Source: Halospeciosus flavus (GTDB lineage: Archaea; Halobacteriota; Halobacteria; Halobacteriales; Halobacteriaceae). From it: DNA of 64,000 nucleotides. Shown in pieces: positions 15,886 to 24,654 of this stretch (its first letter is position 1; the number at the start of each line of letters is the position of its first letter). The stretch spans positions 1,550,001-1,614,000 of the forward strand of contig NZ_CP122312.1 in the NCBI RefSeq assembly GCF_029814175.1, given 5' to 3'. A program made the translations under genes and the position numbers. Under the pieces are notes generated by a model. It was not told the DNA's origin. It searched no databases and was given only the letters and a program-made list of their open reading frames with translations.

Positions 15886-17212
15886 CGTCCTCGTAGAGGG
15901 TGAGGTAGTCGGGGAGCGGTTCGACCCGGAGGAACGTCGCGGCGCCGACGAGACCGACGACGCTCGCGGCGAGCATCAGGAGGTCCGGCGAGACCGTGTA
16001 GAGGGCGCCGCCGACGACGGAACTCGGGACGACCAGCGCGTTCCGGACCGTCCGGTAGGAGCGACCCGCCCGTTCGTTGCCGGCGTCCGAGAGTTGTTCG
16101 ACGAACACCTCGCGGGCCGGTTGGCCGACGAGGCGCAGACCGAACACGCCGAACAGCACGGCGACGGCGAGGACGTCCTGTCCGGCGAGGAAGAGCAGGC
16201 CGGGGAACGCGGCGGTCACCACGAGGCTGCCGGCGAGCGTCGAGCGCGCGCCGAACTCGCGGACGAGTTCCTCGCCGAGTGGGGCGCTGACGAGTGCGAC
16301 CGTCGCCTCGACGGCCATGAACAGCGAGAACACGACCACGCTGTCGAGGTGGACACCGAGGACGGACGCGTCGAGGTTCTTCACACTCATCACGTAGAGG
16401 ACGAGGAACATATGAATCATCCCGACGGCGAACCGGGCGAGCGTGTCGCCGACGAGCAGCGGTTCGAGGTCGCGGGGGAACGAGCGGAGGTCGGCGGAGA
16501 GCCGTTCGACCCCGCGGAACTCGATGCGCTCGGGGGGCTTCCCGCCGGTCCCGATGACCAACTGGACGACGAGCGCGGTGAACCCGAGCGCGCCCCCGAG
16601 TGCGACGAGGACCTGGAACCCCGGGTGGAACGAGAGGAAGTAGAACACCACGACTACGGGGACCATCCCGACGACCAGCGCGCCGCGGCGGAGCATCTCG
16701 CCGGTGTCGAGACCGGTGACGAGCGCCTCGTGGGGCGTCCGGCGGCGGACGTTCGCGAAGGCGGTCCCGGCACCGCGGAGTCGCCAGGTGTAGACGAACA
16801 CCTGCCCGACGAGCAACCACATCCACGCCGGGAGGTGGACCCCCAGCGGGTCGGTCTTCTCGAACGGTGGGGCGGCCAGCCAGATCACCATCCCGAGAGT
16901 GGAGAGACAGCCGACGACGACGAGGACGAGTCGCTCGTCGGCGCTCTCGGGCAGTTCGCCGCTCAGGTACGGGAACACCATCCCGAGGAACATCCCCAGC
17001 GTCCCGAACAGGCCGATCGTCAGACCGGAGGCGCCGACGTGCGCGAGTTGGCCGGCGAAGAATCGGTTGGTGAACTGGACGACCAGGTCGTAGCCGAGGA
17101 CGCTCGTCGCGAGGACGAGAATCTCCGGGCGGCCGCCGACGAGGTCGCCGAGTGACTCGACGTCCGAGAGTGGGTTCGGCCCCAGGGGACCGTCCGAGTC
17201 GTCCACGGCCAT
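15872..17212 (-). CDS. MFS-type transporter of the oxidase cluster
   Basis: A 446-aa protein with about 12 membrane segments in two halves and MFS-like loop signatures (NVRRRTPHEA between helices 4-5; RLVGQPAREVFVEQL late). Substrate unknown. It starts right after the permease stop codon and overlaps the oxidase gene by 14 bases, so the three form one transcript. MFS carriers of the CcoA type import copper for oxidase assembly in bacteria; whether this one does is speculation from context. Confidence 0.82.
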   Translation of the reverse strand: MAVDDSDGPLGPNPLSDVESLGDLVGGRPEILVLATSVLGYDLVVQFTNRFFAGQLAHVGASGLTIGLFGTLGMFLGMVFPYLSGELPESADERLVLVVVGCLSTLGMVIWLAAPPFEKTDPLGVHLPAWMWLLVGQVFVYTWRLRGAGTAFANVRRRTPHEALVTGLDTGEMLRRGALVVGMVPVVVVFYFLSFHPGFQVLVALGGALGFTALVVQLVIGTGGKPPERIEFRGVERLSADLRSFPRDLEPLLVGDTLARFAVGMIHMFLVLYVMSVKNLDASVLGVHLDSVVVFSLFMAVEATVALVSAPLGEELVREFGARSTLAGSLVVTAAFPGLLFLAGQDVLAVAVLFGVFGLRLVGQPAREVFVEQLSDAGNERAGRSYRTVRNALVVPSSVVGGALYTVSPDLLMLAASVVGLVGAATFLRVEPLPDYLTLYEDDGRR

Positions 17213-18703
17213 CTACTCGACGACGACGCGGACGGCTTCGACAGTTCGGCGCCCGAGGAGGACGAGCGCGCGGCCGACGCGACGGAGCGCGTTCCAGACC
17301 GTGGCGAACCCACTCCCGACGAGTCGTCCACCGCGTGCGAGGAGCTTCACCCCCCGACTCAGGTCGTGGGCCGCGGACTCGGCGAGTCGGAACGCCGTCC
17401 GGAGGGCGCTCGCGAGTTCCGAGAGTCCCTCGGCGACGAGACTCGCCGCCTCGCGGAGGTCGGCCACGACGGCCGCGACGAGACCCGGGATGGCGACGAG
17501 CGTGTCCTCGACCGACTCGCGGCCGAAGGCGACCGACGCCTGCCAGAGGAAGATGGCGGTGAACAGGAGGTTCAGCCACAGCGTGTAGCCGTGCGAGATG
17601 GTCCTGCCCGTCTCGCCCGCGGCCGGGATGAGGCCCGCGAAGCCGAAGACGTAGTGGACGACGACGCCGGCGACGACGGACGCGAAGGCGTACGAGAGGA
17701 AGATGACCGTCGCCATCGTCGTTCCGTAGTAGCGCTTGTAGGTGTTGACCAGCGGCGGGATGATCATGTCGGCGTAGATGAACGACATGATGGCGCCGAA
17801 GGGGACACCGTTCGTCCAGAGGATGACGGCGAAGGGGATGTTCCCGACCGAGCAGAGGAACGTGACGACGCCGATGACGACGCCGAGGACGGCGGCGACG
17901 ACGACGCCACCGAAGCCAGCCTCCGCGGGGAAGAGCTGTGCCCACCACGTCTTGGGGACGAACGCGCCCAGGAGGGAGGCGATGACGAAGCCGACGAAGA
18001 TGTCTTCCCAGAGCATGTCCCACTCCTTCATCGTGTTCCGCGAGGCGTCCTTCCACCCTTCGAGGGAGGTGGCCTTCTCCTGCCACCCGCGCTCCTCGTC
18101 GGGGTTGCGCTCCATGTGCTGGTAGGAGCTCAGACACCCGCCACAGCAGAAGTACTTCGTCTCGCCGTGGAACGTCTCGGAGGCGGTGTCCGGGTCGTCG
18201 AGGTCGACCGACATCCCGCAGGCCGCACACTGGATGTCTTCGAGCGAGAGGACGTGCTCGCGGGCGCCCTCGAACACCGACTCGGGGACGTAGTTCATCC
18301 AGAGGTAGGCGATGACGACGACCGCGATGACGCCGCCGACGATTTCGCCCACGACGAACTGCCAGCCGAGGAGGACGAGCATGACGAGGAACAACTCGGC
18401 GACGAGGTCCGTGGCGGCGAACTGGTAGGCCGCGATGCTCGCCGGTGCGGAGGCCCCTTTCTTGAAGAGCGACTTCGCCGTCGAGGTGGCGGCGAACGAA
18501 CACGACGACGAGGCGGCGCCCAGGGCCGTCCCGAGTCCGACCTCTTCCCAGTCGTCTCCGCCGAGGTACGACGTCATCGTCTCCTCGGAGACGAACGTCT
18601 CGACTGCGCCCGTGATCGTGAACCCGAGAACGAGTGCCCACCAGGTGTCCCACAACATCCCGAAGAAGAGGGCGAACGCTCGGGCGACGTCTTCTAGAAC
18701 CAT
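17213..18703 (-). CDS. UPF0718/DUF318 permease with internal YHS/TRASH-like metal-binding insert
   Basis: A 496-aa permease of the UPF0718 (DUF318) family, related to ArsP. Two membrane halves carry repeated motifs: SSSCSFAATSTAKSLFKKGAS (Cys68) and FLCSVGNIPFAVILWTNG (Cys284). Between them, in a soluble loop, is a metal-knuckle module: CAACGM (Cys159, Cys162) and YFCCGGCLSSY (Cys186, Cys187, Cys190), as in YHS/TRASH heavy-metal sensors. A 100-residue amphipathic tail ends the protein. It begins an operon with the MFS carrier and oxidase. A metal (copper or similar) permease is the best inference. Confidence 0.85.
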   Translation of the reverse strand: MVLEDVARAFALFFGMLWDTWWALVLGFTITGAVETFVSEETMTSYLGGDDWEEVGLGTALGAASSSCSFAATSTAKSLFKKGASAPASIAAYQFAATDLVAELFLVMLVLLGWQFVVGEIVGGVIAVVVIAYLWMNYVPESVFEGAREHVLSLEDIQCAACGMSVDLDDPDTASETFHGETKYFCCGGCLSSYQHMERNPDEERGWQEKATSLEGWKDASRNTMKEWDMLWEDIFVGFVIASLLGAFVPKTWWAQLFPAEAGFGGVVVAAVLGVVIGVVTFLCSVGNIPFAVILWTNGVPFGAIMSFIYADMIIPPLVNTYKRYYGTTMATVIFLSYAFASVVAGVVVHYVFGFAGLIPAAGETGRTISHGYTLWLNLLFTAIFLWQASVAFGRESVEDTLVAIPGLVAAVVADLREAASLVAEGLSELASALRTAFRLAESAAHDLSRGVKLLARGGRLVGSGFATVWNALRRVGRALVLLGRRTVEAVRVVVE

Positions 18704-18717
18704 GATTGTGTAGCTGG

Positions 18718-18757
18718 TAGCGGATTTTTACCGCTAGTATCTATCTTCAATTTATAC
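18718..18757 (-). promoter_or_regulatory. Promoter and dyad operator of the permease-MFS-oxidase operon
   Basis: A TATA-like GTATAAATTG lies at 18748-18757 on the minus strand. TAGCGG and CCGCTA (18718-18723, 18731-18736) form a perfect 6-bp inverted repeat with a 7-base AT spacer, which sits where transcription should start (about 25 bases from the TATA box), 15 bases before the ATG. That is a typical place for a repressor site. Confidence 0.55.
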
Positions 18758-18791
18758 TCCAAAGGTCTAAAAACCCCTCGGCCGTCCGCGC

Positions 18792-19769
18792 TCACTTAGT
18801 GCGTTCGAGGATGGTTCCGCCGGTTCCGACGGCGATGGCGGGGTTGCCCGGCGACGCGAGGAGCGCGCCGTGGAGGTGGACGTCGGTCGTGGGGTGGTCC
18901 GCAACCCACCCGTTCGCACCGAAGCGGTAGACGTGGCTGTCCTCGCCGACGAGGAGTCCGCTCTGTCGCGAGCGCTCGATGGCGTTGAACGTCTTCGCGT
19001 CGAGGTCGAGGTCGGTCCACTCGAAGCCGTCGAAGCGGTAGAGGTGGCCGTCCCCACCCGCGACGTCGATGGTCGTCGCGTCGAAGGGGGCGATGTCGTG
19101 GAGGGCGACGCTCGACCCCGAGATTCCGATCTGCTTCCAGGAGTGTCCACCGTCGACGGATTCGAGGACCTCGCTGTTCGAGTTACAGAGGTAGAGGAAG
19201 CCGTGGGTGTCGAACTCGATACCCGTCGAGGACGCGCCGCCGCCGGGCTTTTGGAACGAGTCGACCCAGTTCATCGACCCGTGGTCGTTCTGTCCGTAGA
19301 GGAGTTCGCCGGAGCTGTTCGTCAGGAAGACCCACTCCGTCCCCGAGAGACCGACGGTGGCGACGCCGGTCCACGACGAGGTGTGTCCCTCGGGGTAGGA
19401 GTAGTCCGTGAACTGGTCGGCGTGGACGTCGTAGCGCGCGACGACGCCGCCGCCGCCACAGAGCCAGAGGGCGCCGCCGTTGTCCGTCACGGCCGCACTG
19501 ACCAGCGCGGTGTCCTGCCCCTGTGGCCCGTGTTCGAGGACCGGCGACCAGTCCCCATCGCCGCGCTTCAGGACGACGCCACCGGCGCCGACGGCGAACG
19601 GGCCACCGCGAGTGCCGACGACCTCGTAGAGGGTGCCCTGTACCGGCGAGTCGACCGGCGACCACGCCGAGTCCGGCGTCGAGTCCGACGATCCGCCGAG
19701 ACAACCGGCGAGACCGCTGGCGAACGCCGACCCGGCCACTGCGAGGTACGCACGACGAGTTCGTTGCAT
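18792..19769 (-). CDS. Tat lipoprotein with YCF48-like beta-propeller
   Basis: A 325-aa protein with a Tat-like lipoprotein signal (TRRAYLAVAG...LAGCLGG; lipid-modified Cys23). The rest is a run of beta-propeller blades with the pattern of photosystem assembly factor YCF48: GPFAVGAGGVVLKRGDGDW, GALWLCGGGGVVARYD, SVDGGHSWKQIGISG and a final AIAVGTGGTILER. YCF48 assists assembly of a membrane redox complex. It sits between the permease operon and the DUF2182 gene, each with an AT-rich gap, so it is probably transcribed separately. A paralogue without a signal peptide lies at 23.6 kb. Confidence 0.8.
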   Translation of the reverse strand: MQRTRRAYLAVAGSAFASGLAGCLGGSSDSTPDSAWSPVDSPVQGTLYEVVGTRGGPFAVGAGGVVLKRGDGDWSPVLEHGPQGQDTALVSAAVTDNGGALWLCGGGGVVARYDVHADQFTDYSYPEGHTSSWTGVATVGLSGTEWVFLTNSSGELLYGQNDHGSMNWVDSFQKPGGGASSTGIEFDTHGFLYLCNSNSEVLESVDGGHSWKQIGISGSSVALHDIAPFDATTIDVAGGDGHLYRFDGFEWTDLDLDAKTFNAIERSRQSGLLVGEDSHVYRFGANGWVADHPTTDVHLHGALLASPGNPAIAVGTGGTILERTK

Positions 19770-19847
19770 TGGCTGGTGAGTTGTATTCCCATTGTATTCG
19801 AGGAAATAAATCGGTTGTGCCCGTGCCGTCGCGACCGAGCGTGTGGC

Positions 19848-20696
19848 TCAGAAGGCGACGGGCAGGGCGGGTTGGAGACCGAGCACGACGACGCCGGCGA
19901 TCAGACAGAGGATGCCGGTCGCGTCGGCGAGTTCCTCGCCCCAGACGGGGATGCGCTCGGCGGCGATCACGAACGTGAAGGCGAGCATCCAGAACTGGTT
20001 CATCTCCCCGAAGAACGGCATGAGGAGGAAGAAGACGCCGAAACTGATGATGATGCACTTCACACCGTGGTGGAGGCCGTGGGATAGTCCCTCTCGGAGG
20101 CCGGCGTCGCGCGGTTCGACGCGGGCACAGCACTCCCGCAGGAAGGACTGTTTGAACTCCGAGAGCTGGTAGAACCCGGTGAGCACGAGGACCGTCCCGA
20201 AGACGAGGGGCGTGTGGGCCTTCGTGACGCCGTAGATGCCGCCGGGGAGGGCGAATTCGAAGGCGAGCGGGACGACGGCCGAGAGCATCCAGACGAGGTT
20301 GTAGCCGGCGAAGAAGACGACGATAGTCGCCGCGACGGCGGGAGTCGACCCGCTGAGCGCGTTCGCGTAGTCGCGGCCGTAGCGGGCCATCGCGACGTAC
20401 ATCATCGCCCACATCATCACGCCCCACATCACGAAGTACTTCGCGACGGCGGTGACCGTCCCGACGTGTGCGACGGCGGCCTCGACGGCACCGGGCGCGG
20501 CCATCGGGATGCCCTGCTCCATCAGCCACATCATCCCGGGCATGGGGACGTGGCCACGGAGGAGGAGGAACCACCAGACGGCGTTGACGAGCACCAGGCC
20601 GGTGACCGTCGCGGTCGTCCGGTTCGACTCGACGCCGAGCGCCTCCGTGTCGAAGCGACTGTCGAGTTGCTCGTCGAAGTGCTCGCGGAAGCTCAT
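19848..20696 (-). CDS. DUF2182 (COG5486) methionine-rich membrane protein
   Basis: A 282-aa protein with about seven membrane segments, matching the DUF2182 'predicted metal-binding integral membrane protein' family. Methionines crowd the first two membrane regions (Met52, 55, 56, 59, 65 and 90, 94, 95, 98, 99, 103), and a conserved HGLHHGVKC stretch lies in the C-terminal half. Such Met clusters suit Cu(I). The start ATG overlaps the stop of a 31-aa ORF (ATGA). The longer open frame upstream is that small gene read out of frame. Confidence 0.82.
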   Translation of the reverse strand: MSFREHFDEQLDSRFDTEALGVESNRTTATVTGLVLVNAVWWFLLLRGHVPMPGMMWLMEQGIPMAAPGAVEAAVAHVGTVTAVAKYFVMWGVMMWAMMYVAMARYGRDYANALSGSTPAVAATIVVFFAGYNLVWMLSAVVPLAFEFALPGGIYGVTKAHTPLVFGTVLVLTGFYQLSEFKQSFLRECCARVEPRDAGLREGLSHGLHHGVKCIIISFGVFFLLMPFFGEMNQFWMLAFTFVIAAERIPVWGEELADATGILCLIAGVVVLGLQPALPVAF

Positions 20697-20788
20697 CGAG
20701 TCACCTCGCGGGCGGCGTTGGCGGCGTGTCCGTAGGTGTGGAGCGACTCGTCCGTGTCGTGGTCGCCGAAGGGCCAGAATCGGAACAT
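20693..20788 (-). CDS. Putative 31-aa small protein coupled to DUF2182
   Basis: ATG at 20786-20788 opens a 31-codon frame, MFRFWPFGDHDTDESLHTYG and on to AAREVTR, whose TGA overlaps the DUF2182 ATG as ATGA. The promoter-like TTAATTAATTA run lies 36-46 bases upstream. It has a short hydrophobic/aromatic start and three His. It may be a real microprotein or a leader that couples translation. Confidence 0.45.
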   Translation of the reverse strand: MFRFWPFGDHDTDESLHTYGHAANAAREVTR

Positions 20789-20860
20789 CGGTCGTGGTAT
20801 GTTCGTTTCTACGCACCAGACGGCTTAATTAATTACGGCCGGAAACAGTCTGAAAATAGA

Positions 20861-21988
20861 CTATCGCTCGTGGGGCGGACGCTCTCGCTGCGGCGTGAAC
20901 GTTCCAGGCGCCGAGGTCCGCTGGACGACCGTCGCGACGCGGAGGATGTACGCGAAGAGGATGGAGAACGGGAGGAACGAGACCGCCAGTCCGGCGGCGA
21001 CGAGGACGAGCAGCGGCGTCGCGTTCACGATGGGTGGGTAGCCGCTGGCGTACAGCATGACGATGAACGTCGACGCGAGGAAAGAGGCGATGCCGCTGTA
21101 CGCGAGCCACCGCGAGAGGGCGGCAAGTTCCTGCTGGAGGTAGACCGACTTGAAGTACTGCCGGGCGACGTCGACGGCGACGAGGAGTTCTTGGAGCGTG
21201 GCGAGCGTCTCTTCGGCCCCCGTCGAGAGGTCGTCGGCGTGTTCGGCGCGGATGTGTCGAACCCGGTTGACGTACGTCGAGTAGTCGTGGTTCATCATCG
21301 GCAGGAGGATGGCGAACAGCGTCGAGCCGTGTGCGGCCACCTCGGCTTCGACTTCCTCGATGTCCTCGTCGAGGTCGCGGACGAAGTCCCCGACGGCGTG
21401 ACGCGTCTCCTCGGGCGCGGTGCTCACGTCGTCGAGGAGCGTCTGCGACCGGTCGCGGACGGTCTCCAGGACGAGCGTGAGGAACGCCGAGGGGTCGGTC
21501 GGCGAGACCGGCGTGTCGGCGAGTTCCTCGACGTCCGCGCGGAACGACCGGACGTCGTCGAGGCGCTCGCGCAACCCCTCCGGCGTGCCGAACAGCCGCG
21601 TCATCGTCAGCGAGTTGATGGCGATGACGATGGGGACGAACGAGAACAGCCCCGCGATGATGGTCGAGAACATCGTCGTCACGAAACTGCTCTCCCGGAC
21701 GCCGATGACGTCGACGATACCGAGGGAGAACGTCAGGAGGAACATACCGCCCGTGAGCGCACCGACGAGGTGCCAGCGATTCCCCTCCAGGACGAGCCAC
21801 CGGTGGGCGTCGTGTCGTCGTTCTTCGTCGGCGAGGGCGAGGGCGCCGAGTAGACCGGCCCCCCACCCGTACCTCGCGAGGACGCGGACCGCGACCAGAC
21901 CGAGTCTGGCCGCGACGTGCACTCCCGCGAACAGGAGGCCGAAGAGCTTCACACCGTACCCGAGGACGTCGTTTTTCGAAACGGACAT
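20861..21988 (-). CDS. Haloarchaeal 4-TM membrane protein, unknown
   Basis: A 375-aa protein: two membrane segments around residues 75-125 (LVGALTGGMFLLTFSLGIVDVIG; a second with FVPIVIAIN), a central 170-residue acidic helical domain, and two more membrane segments near the C-terminus. The ATG at 21988 gives MSVSKNDVLGYG; the frame runs further upstream into the gap after the DUF389 gene. The two genes are 16 bases apart and probably cotranscribed. Not recognised. Confidence 0.75.
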   Translation of the reverse strand: MSVSKNDVLGYGVKLFGLLFAGVHVAARLGLVAVRVLARYGWGAGLLGALALADEERRHDAHRWLVLEGNRWHLVGALTGGMFLLTFSLGIVDVIGVRESSFVTTMFSTIIAGLFSFVPIVIAINSLTMTRLFGTPEGLRERLDDVRSFRADVEELADTPVSPTDPSAFLTLVLETVRDRSQTLLDDVSTAPEETRHAVGDFVRDLDEDIEEVEAEVAAHGSTLFAILLPMMNHDYSTYVNRVRHIRAEHADDLSTGAEETLATLQELLVAVDVARQYFKSVYLQQELAALSRWLAYSGIASFLASTFIVMLYASGYPPIVNATPLLVLVAAGLAVSFLPFSILFAYILRVATVVQRTSAPGTFTPQRERPPHER

Positions 21989-22004
21989 AGCTGGTAGTTG
22001 CTGG

Positions 22005-23081
22005 TTACACGCCGAAGATGCGACTGAGTCCACCCTCGGTGGCGAGCGAGGAGAGGACGAGCGCGAGCGAACCGATCATCAGGATGAGGACGAGGACCCG
22101 ACGGAGGATGGTCGAACGCGTACTCCGCAGGTTCGTCCAGGCCTTCGGGTGGTAGCCGAGGTACCAGAGGCTGATGATCGAACCGAGGTTGATCGAGAGC
22201 ATGTTCACGAGGACGACCGCACCGGAACCGACGACGGCCATCGGCCGGCCCCACGCGATACCGACGCCCATGACGCCGATCGGCGGGACGAGTGCCGCGG
22301 CCATCATGACGCCGACCAGTTCGACGGATCCGCTCGTCGAGAGGCTGATGGCGCCCGCGATGCCGGCGCCGATGGCGACCGTGATGAGCAGGAACGTCGG
22401 TGACGAGTAGTTGCTCAACTGCAAGGTCTGCGCGACGTTGATCCCCTTCGGGACCAGCGCGGTCACCTTCGCGAAGTAGGCGAACGCCGTCGCGGCGACG
22501 ATGGCGAGGACGCCGCCGACGATTTGGTGTTCGGCCGCCCGGGCGAACAGGTGCTCGTCGTCGAGGACGGTCGAGACGCTCGTCGCCATCGGCGGGCCGA
22601 TGAGCGGGGCGATGACCATCGAGCCGACCAGCACCGAGAGGGAGTTGAGGAGGACCCCCGAGGTCGCGACGATGGCCGCGATGGCGGTGAGGATCGAGTA
22701 GATAGTGAGGTCCGGGAGCATGTCGGCGGCCGTCGAGTGCAACTCGTCGCGCGAGATACGCTCGGGACCTTCGGACTCCATGACACCGTGCTGTTCGCGA
22801 ATGTCGAGTCGGGGCGAGACGACGGCCTCGGGGTCGCTCACGACGGTGTAGACGTCTTTGCCCGCGTTGATGTCCACGAGGCTCTCGTCGACCTCGTCCT
22901 GAATCCACTCGACCTCGCCCGCGGGGAGGGTGAAGATGACGATGGCGGAGTCGTCCGCGTCCGCGGTTTGGTCCGAGACCGCGAAGTCGATGTTCTCCTG
23001 TTCGAGAACGTCGGTGACCCGGTCGCGGGCCTCCGCGGACATCACCATCATCTCCACTTTCCGCATGTCTTGACGTGCCAT
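22005..23081 (-). CDS. DUF389 (TIGR00341) family membrane protein
   Basis: A 358-aa protein: a cytosolic ferredoxin-like N-terminal domain (VEMMVMSAEARDRVTDVLEQ) and about six membrane segments with the family signatures NSLSVLVGSMVIAPLIGPPMA and VGVMMAAALVPPIGVMGVGI. DUF389 proteins are widespread in archaea and bacteria; their transport role is unproven. First gene of a pair with the 4-TM protein. Leader of about 110-130 bases if the AT-rich palindromic box at 23211-23224 is its promoter. Confidence 0.88.
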   Translation of the reverse strand: MARQDMRKVEMMVMSAEARDRVTDVLEQENIDFAVSDQTADADDSAIVIFTLPAGEVEWIQDEVDESLVDINAGKDVYTVVSDPEAVVSPRLDIREQHGVMESEGPERISRDELHSTAADMLPDLTIYSILTAIAAIVATSGVLLNSLSVLVGSMVIAPLIGPPMATSVSTVLDDEHLFARAAEHQIVGGVLAIVAATAFAYFAKVTALVPKGINVAQTLQLSNYSSPTFLLITVAIGAGIAGAISLSTSGSVELVGVMMAAALVPPIGVMGVGIAWGRPMAVVGSGAVVLVNMLSINLGSIISLWYLGYHPKAWTNLRSTRSTILRRVLVLILMIGSLALVLSSLATEGGLSRIFGV

Positions 23082-23210
23082 TCCTATCGCCTCCTGGGGG
23101 GTGCACTCGGTCGGTGAGAGAGCGATACCACCGGATCCGTGCCCGAGAACGAGCGCGTCTCGCCTCTCGCGCTCCGCTCGGGCGACTCACAATTCATACT
23201 CTCTTGTACC

Positions 23211-23224
23211 TATAAAATTATAGA
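23211..23224. promoter_or_regulatory. AT-rich palindrome upstream of DUF389 gene
   Basis: CTATAA and TTATAG arms around a 2-base centre, in the only strongly AT-rich part of the 250-base gap between the DUF389 and cold-shock genes. A second perfect palindrome, ACTGGCCAGT, is at 23246-23255. The first could be the TATA element for the DUF389 pair; the second an operator. The rest of the gap shows no coding sequence. Confidence 0.4.
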
Positions 23225-23304
23225 ATCTGGCTACGTAAAAAATGACTGGCCAGTGAAGACACTGGAGACTGTGTCCACGTTGTAGACACTGCCGCACGCG
23301 TGAA

Positions 23305-23312
23305 GAAAAACG
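23305..23312 (-). terminator. T-rich terminator after cspA
   Basis: On the minus strand, CGTTTTTC lies 20 bases after the cold-shock gene stop, like the short T-runs that end transcription in archaea. Confidence 0.4.
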
Positions 23313-23332
23313 GAGAGCCGCAGCCCGAGAGT

Positions 23333-23527
23333 CTACAGGCGCGTGACGTTCGTCGCGCGCGGGCCTTTCTCGGACTGTTCGATGTCGAACTCCACCTCTT
23401 GTCCCTCCTCGAGGTCGGGACCACCGACGTCCTCCATGTGGAAGAACACGTCCTCGTCGGACTCGTCGGTTTCGATGAAGCCGTACCCTTTCTCGTCGTT
23501 GAAGAAGTCTACCGTACCGGTTGCCAT
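23333..23527 (-). CDS. cspA: Cold-shock domain protein
   Basis: A 64-aa single cold-shock (OB-fold) domain. RNP1 is KGYGFI and RNP2 is DVFFHM; the start [17 protein letters not shown] is typical of haloarchaeal CspA. It binds single-stranded nucleic acid and acts as an RNA chaperone. Monocistronic. Confidence 0.96.
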   Translation of the reverse strand: MATGTVDFFNDEKGYGFIETDESDEDVFFHMEDVGGPDLEEGQEVEFDIEQSEKGPRATNVTRL

Positions 23528-23625
23528 CAGCGGAACTCCACCTAGACAAACGGTACCGAGGTACTTAATCGCTCCGCCGCGAGTGAACGTCCACTTTTTC
23601 CACCGTCTGCACCCTACTTGACGAT

Positions 23626-24654
23626 ATGGGCGAGAGCAGCGAGTCGAAGTGGGCCGAAGTGTCGACGCCGGTCTCGTCGACGCTCTACGCCGTCGAACGC
23701 ACTCGCAGTGGCGCAGTCGCCGTCGGAAGTGGCGGGAACATCCTCGTCCGACGCGACGGCGGGTGGACGACCGCCGACGCGGACGGCCCGGGCGACGCCG
23801 GGAACTCGCTGTACGCGGCCGCGAGCACCGACGACGGGAAGCGCGTCTGGTTCGGCGGGTCCAGCGGCGCACTCGGGTACTACGACGTCGCGGCCGACGA
23901 GGTCGTCGACTACTCCGCACCCGAGGGAATCACGGGGTCGTGGAAGGCCATCGCCGTCGCCGGAACCGCCGGCAGGGAGAAGGTCCTCGTCGCCAACGGG
24001 AGCGCCGAAGTACTGAGCGGAACGATTTCGGGCGGGAAGCCCGAGACGGTCGACTGGGTCTACGCAGCCAGTTCGGACGACGGCGACGGTCTCGGCGGCG
24101 GGTCGAGCGTCCACTCCATCGAGGCGGGACCCGACGCCCCCTACGCGACGAACTCCAGCGGCGGGCTGTTCCACGTCGTCGACGGCCAGTGGGTCCACAC
24201 CGGGATCGAGGCGGCCGAGTCGACGATATACGACGTCCACGTCGACGAGCAGGTCACCCTCGCAGTCGGCGCCAACGGGTACGTCTACCGCCGAGTCGAC
24301 TCCTCGTGGGAAGCCTCCGACGTCGCAAGCGGCCCGCTCTACGGCGTCGGCCGCGACCCGAAGGGTCTCGTCGCCGTCGGGGCCAGCGGGCGGCTCTTCC
24401 GCCGCGTCGCACCGGGCCAGTGGACCCGCGTCCAAACCCCGATGGACGAACCGCTACGCGACCTCGAACTCGCGACCGATCCCGAACTCGTCGTCGGCGG
24501 GAGCGGGACCATCCTCGAACGACCGACGCCCGAGAAGAAGTCCGGCGGGTCGAACCGTGACGCCGACTCGACGCCGAATTCGTCGTCGGGACCGTCGAAG
24601 TCGTCGACACCACAGCAATCGAACACCAACGAGGAGTCGCGCTACAACGAGTAG
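23626..24654 (+). CDS. Cytosolic YCF48-like propeller, paralogue of the 18.8-kb lipoprotein
   Basis: A 342-aa protein without a signal peptide. It aligns blade by blade with the Tat lipoprotein: [20 protein letters not shown] against GTLYEVVGTRGGPFAVGAGG, the [22 protein letters not shown] stretch, and the closing [13 protein letters not shown]. After the propeller a 45-residue Ser/Pro/Asn-rich tail follows. The ATG at 23626 begins [12 protein letters not shown]. Function unknown; the paralogy suggests paired duties on the two faces of the membrane. Confidence 0.8.
   Translation: MGESSESKWAEVSTPVSSTLYAVERTRSGAVAVGSGGNILVRRDGGWTTADADGPGDAGNSLYAAASTDDGKRVWFGGSSGALGYYDVAADEVVDYSAPEGITGSWKAIAVAGTAGREKVLVANGSAEVLSGTISGGKPETVDWVYAASSDDGDGLGGGSSVHSIEAGPDAPYATNSSGGLFHVVDGQWVHTGIEAAESTIYDVHVDEQVTLAVGANGYVYRRVDSSWEASDVASGPLYGVGRDPKGLVAVGASGRLFRRVAPGQWTRVQTPMDEPLRDLELATDPELVVGGSGTILERPTPEKKSGGSNRDADSTPNSSSGPSKSSTPQQSNTNEESRYNE

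Noticed and set aside
15834..18653. 939-codon minus-strand frame across the MFS and permease genes
   Set aside because: Arg-rich out-of-frame reading of the same strand; the two real genes have membrane topology and motifs.
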